From Sporosarcina sp. Te-1 (GTDB lineage: Bacteria; Bacillota; Bacilli; Bacillales_A; Planococcaceae): a DNA stretch of 64,000 bases. The translations under genes and the position numbers were made by a program. This document shows, one piece after another, positions 62,409 through 64,000 of this stretch. Location: the NCBI RefSeq assembly GCF_017498505.1, contig NZ_CP071798.1, positions 3,831,501-3,895,500 on the forward strand. Reading direction: 5' to 3'. The notes below the pieces were generated by a model. That model had not been told where the DNA came from. It was given only the letters and a program-made list of their open reading frames with translations, and ran no database searches. Every line of letters starts with the position of its first letter. The first letter of the stretch is position 1.

Positions 62409-63251
62409 ATGCCGTTAGTGACAACGAAAGAAATCATGCAGGATGCTTACGAAAACCATTATGCAATCGGAGCATTCGGCGCCCACAATCTTGAAATCAT
62501 CAAATCGGTGATTGCAGGTGCTGAAGCGGAAGGTACTCCTGTCATCCTGCAAACAACGTCTAGTACATATAAATACGTCGGCATGCCGTATATGATTGCC
62601 ATGGTGAAAGCGGCCGCGGAGCAGGCGAAAGTACCGGTCGCACTGCACCTCGACCACGGGGAATCGTTCCATGCCGTCATGGAGTGCCTGCGTGCAGGAT
62701 ATACATCCGTCATGATTGATGGCTCGAAACTTCCGTTTGAGGACAATGTCGCGCTCGTACAACGTGTGGTTGCAGCGGCTTTGCCGATCGGAGTGCCGGT
62801 CGAGGCAGAACTCGGAACAATCGGAGGAGTGGAGGACGATCTGGTCGTCGACGACAGTATGGCCATGTTCACGGATCCTCTCATGGCACGTGATTTTGTT
62901 CAGCAGACGGGCATCGATTCGCTGGCACCGGCGTTTGGAACAGCGCATGGCGCTTATAAAAAGGAGCCGGAATTGCAATTCGGCCTGCTTGAGGAAATTA
63001 ACAGGGAAGTGTCCGTACCGCTCGTCATGCACGGTGCATCAGGCGTGCCGGAAGAAAGTGTGCGGAAAGCACTTCAGTATGGAATCGCGAAAGTGAATTT
63101 TTCAACGGAGCTCAAAGATCTGTTTGCGGAGGAATTAAGAGCATTTTTTAAGTTGCATCCAGAGGAGAATGACCCGCGGAAATATTTCCTGCCTGCACGT
63201 GAAGCGGTGACTGAATTGGTGAAAACAAAAATTAGGATGTTACAGGCATGA
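62409..63251 (+). CDS. Class II fructose/tagatose-bisphosphate aldolase (GatY/KbaY-like)
   Basis: A 280-residue TIM-barrel enzyme with AAGGAGG before the ATG. Catalytic Asp82 and zinc ligand His83 (HLDHGES), His180 (GTAHGAYK) and His208 (VMHGASG) are present. Length and sequence match the GatY/KbaY/AgaY group of tagatose-1,6-bisphosphate aldolases, although fructose-bisphosphate use cannot be excluded. Its stop overlaps the kinase start (ATGA). It would split the bisphosphate made by the next gene into DHAP and glyceraldehyde 3-phosphate. Confidence 0.9.
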   Translation: MPLVTTKEIMQDAYENHYAIGAFGAHNLEIIKSVIAGAEAEGTPVILQTTSSTYKYVGMPYMIAMVKAAAEQAKVPVALHLDHGESFHAVMECLRAGYTSVMIDGSKLPFEDNVALVQRVVAAALPIGVPVEAELGTIGGVEDDLVVDDSMAMFTDPLMARDFVQQTGIDSLAPAFGTAHGAYKKEPELQFGLLEEINREVSVPLVMHGASGVPEESVRKALQYGIAKVNFSTELKDLFAEELRAFFKLHPEENDPRKYFLPAREAVTELVKTKIRMLQA

Positions 63252-64000
63252 TCACAACGATCACGCTGAATGCCGCAATCGATCAAATTTACCATGTCGA
63301 CCGATTTACAGCCGAAGAGGTCAACAGAGTGACAGAAGCCCAGCAGGATGCCGGCGGTAAAGGATTGAATGTGGCAAAAGTGTTGAAACAGTTAGGCGTT
63401 GAAGTGGAAGCGGGAGGGTTCCTCGGGGGAATGAACGGCGAGCGCATCCGTTCACTCGTCCGTGAAAAGGGGATACGGGATGAGTTCATTCCTATCGCGG
63501 GAGAAAGCCGTGTGTGTCTCACCATCATGGATGCGGAAACAGGGAAAGGGACTGAATTACTTGAAAGTGGCCCAGTCATCTCTGATAAGGAATGGCAGAA
63601 AATGCTCAATTGGCTAGAGAAGAAATCCAAGCGGACAAAGTGGTTTGCACTTTCTGGCAGTCTGCCGCAAGGCCTTCCTTCGGACGCATATGCCCAATTG
63701 ATCGACATCATCCAGTCAAACGGGGCTAACGCGATTCTGGATACGAGCGGAGAGGCCTTGAGACACGGAATTGAGGCAAAGCCTTTTGCTATTAAGCCGA
63801 ACGAGCAAGAGCTTGCTAATTTGCTTGGCGTCGATTCCTTATCATTGAGCCTAATGATGGAAGAAGGACACCGTCTAGTAAAAACCGGCATTCCCCATGT
63901 TTGCTTCACGCTGGGCGGAGAAGGAGCATTGATCGTGAATCGAGAAGGCTGTTTCCGAGTGCAAGCTCCAGCTGTTCCAGTCAAGAATACGGTTGGCAGC
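63248..64000 (+). CDS. PfkB-family 1-phosphofructokinase/tagatose-6-phosphate kinase (3' end outside window)
   Basis: ATG at 63248 overlaps the aldolase stop. 251 codons are visible. The N-terminal PfkB signature AGGKGLNVAKVLKQLG, LESGPVISDKEW and AIKPNEQELANLLG are those of FruK/LacC kinases; the C-terminal catalytic GxGD motif lies beyond the window. It phosphorylates a hexose phosphate at C-1. With the GatY-type aldolase it matches the lower arm of galactosamine/tagatose catabolism. Confidence 0.88.
   Translation, partial: MITTITLNAAIDQIYHVDRFTAEEVNRVTEAQQDAGGKGLNVAKVLKQLGVEVEAGGFLGGMNGERIRSLVREKGIRDEFIPIAGESRVCLTIMDAETGKGTELLESGPVISDKEWQKMLNWLEKKSKRTKWFALSGSLPQGLPSDAYAQLIDIIQSNGANAILDTSGEALRHGIEAKPFAIKPNEQELANLLGVDSLSLSLMMEEGHRLVKTGIPHVCFTLGGEGALIVNREGCFRVQAPAVPVKNTVGS

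Overview
The window looks like chromosomal DNA of a low-to-moderate GC, endospore-forming-type Firmicute of the Bacillales, most likely Planococcaceae (Sporosarcina or a close relative). This is inferred from strong AGGAGG-type ribosome binding sites, frequent TTG/GTG starts, sigma-A promoters, a TPP riboswitch over tenA-thiM-thiD-thiE-thiW, and families typical of Bacillus relatives (YusW, YvbH, YvbJ/TcaA, YesL, LplB/YtcP). No rRNA or tRNA gene was seen.

Layout. 1-12 kb: a diguanylate cyclase cut by the window edge, then mostly single genes (Bcr/CflA efflux pump, YusW lipoprotein, DUF2971, YvbH-like PH protein, YdjM-like membrane protein, UPF0718-type permease, flavin reductase-like protein, DUF2268 metalloprotease, peptidase E). 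12.2-13.9 kb: an IS3-family element inside a 20-bp tandem repeat array. 13.9-17.7 kb: TPP-riboswitch thiamine salvage operon. 17.7-20.7 kb: XRE-cupin regulator divergent from an MHS transporter and an ornithine-cyclodeaminase-like enzyme. 20.8-26.7 kb: Opp/Dpp-type peptide ABC transporter with a divergent binding protein. 26.9-32.9 kb: assorted genes (DUF488, TcaA-like, amidase, SDR, small Tyr-rich protein, pcm, msrA). 33.0-34.6 kb: a decayed GGDEF-EAL gene. 34.7-40.4 kb: a GntR regulator, class III CoA-transferase, HMG-CoA lyase and TRAP transporter, read as one acid import, activation and cleavage operon. 40.8-45.6 kb: two large repetitive exported proteins and a sortase. 45.7-46.6 kb: gene remnants. 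46.9-49.7 kb: a serine-hydrolase homologue with altered catalytic motif, a repeat array and a lipoprotein. 49.8-53.4 kb: a frameshifted MerR regulator, acyl-CoA ligase and acyl-CoA dehydrogenase. 53.5-64 kb: a carbohydrate locus (LacI, Gfo/Idh/MocA, LplB/YtcP-type ABC transporter, YesL, NagA, GntR/UTRA, class II aldolase, PfkB kinase) resembling an amino-sugar (GalNAc or GlcNAc type) pathway.

Two non-coding themes stand out. First, four intergenic tandem arrays (about 4.1, 12.2/13.7, 40.4 and 48.1 kb) differ in sequence but share a period of 20-21 bp, close to two turns of DNA, and a related GAGCG/GCGCG core; two of them lie beside copies of the same long hairpin in the same relative orientation. 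Second, a 25-bp perfectly repeated element plus a third partial copy mark the regulators and the aldolase gene of the carbohydrate locus, suggesting a local regulon. Several genes are frameshifted (GGDEF-EAL, PAS fragment, HlyD/MarR fragments, MerR); real decay and sequencing error cannot be told apart from the sequence alone.
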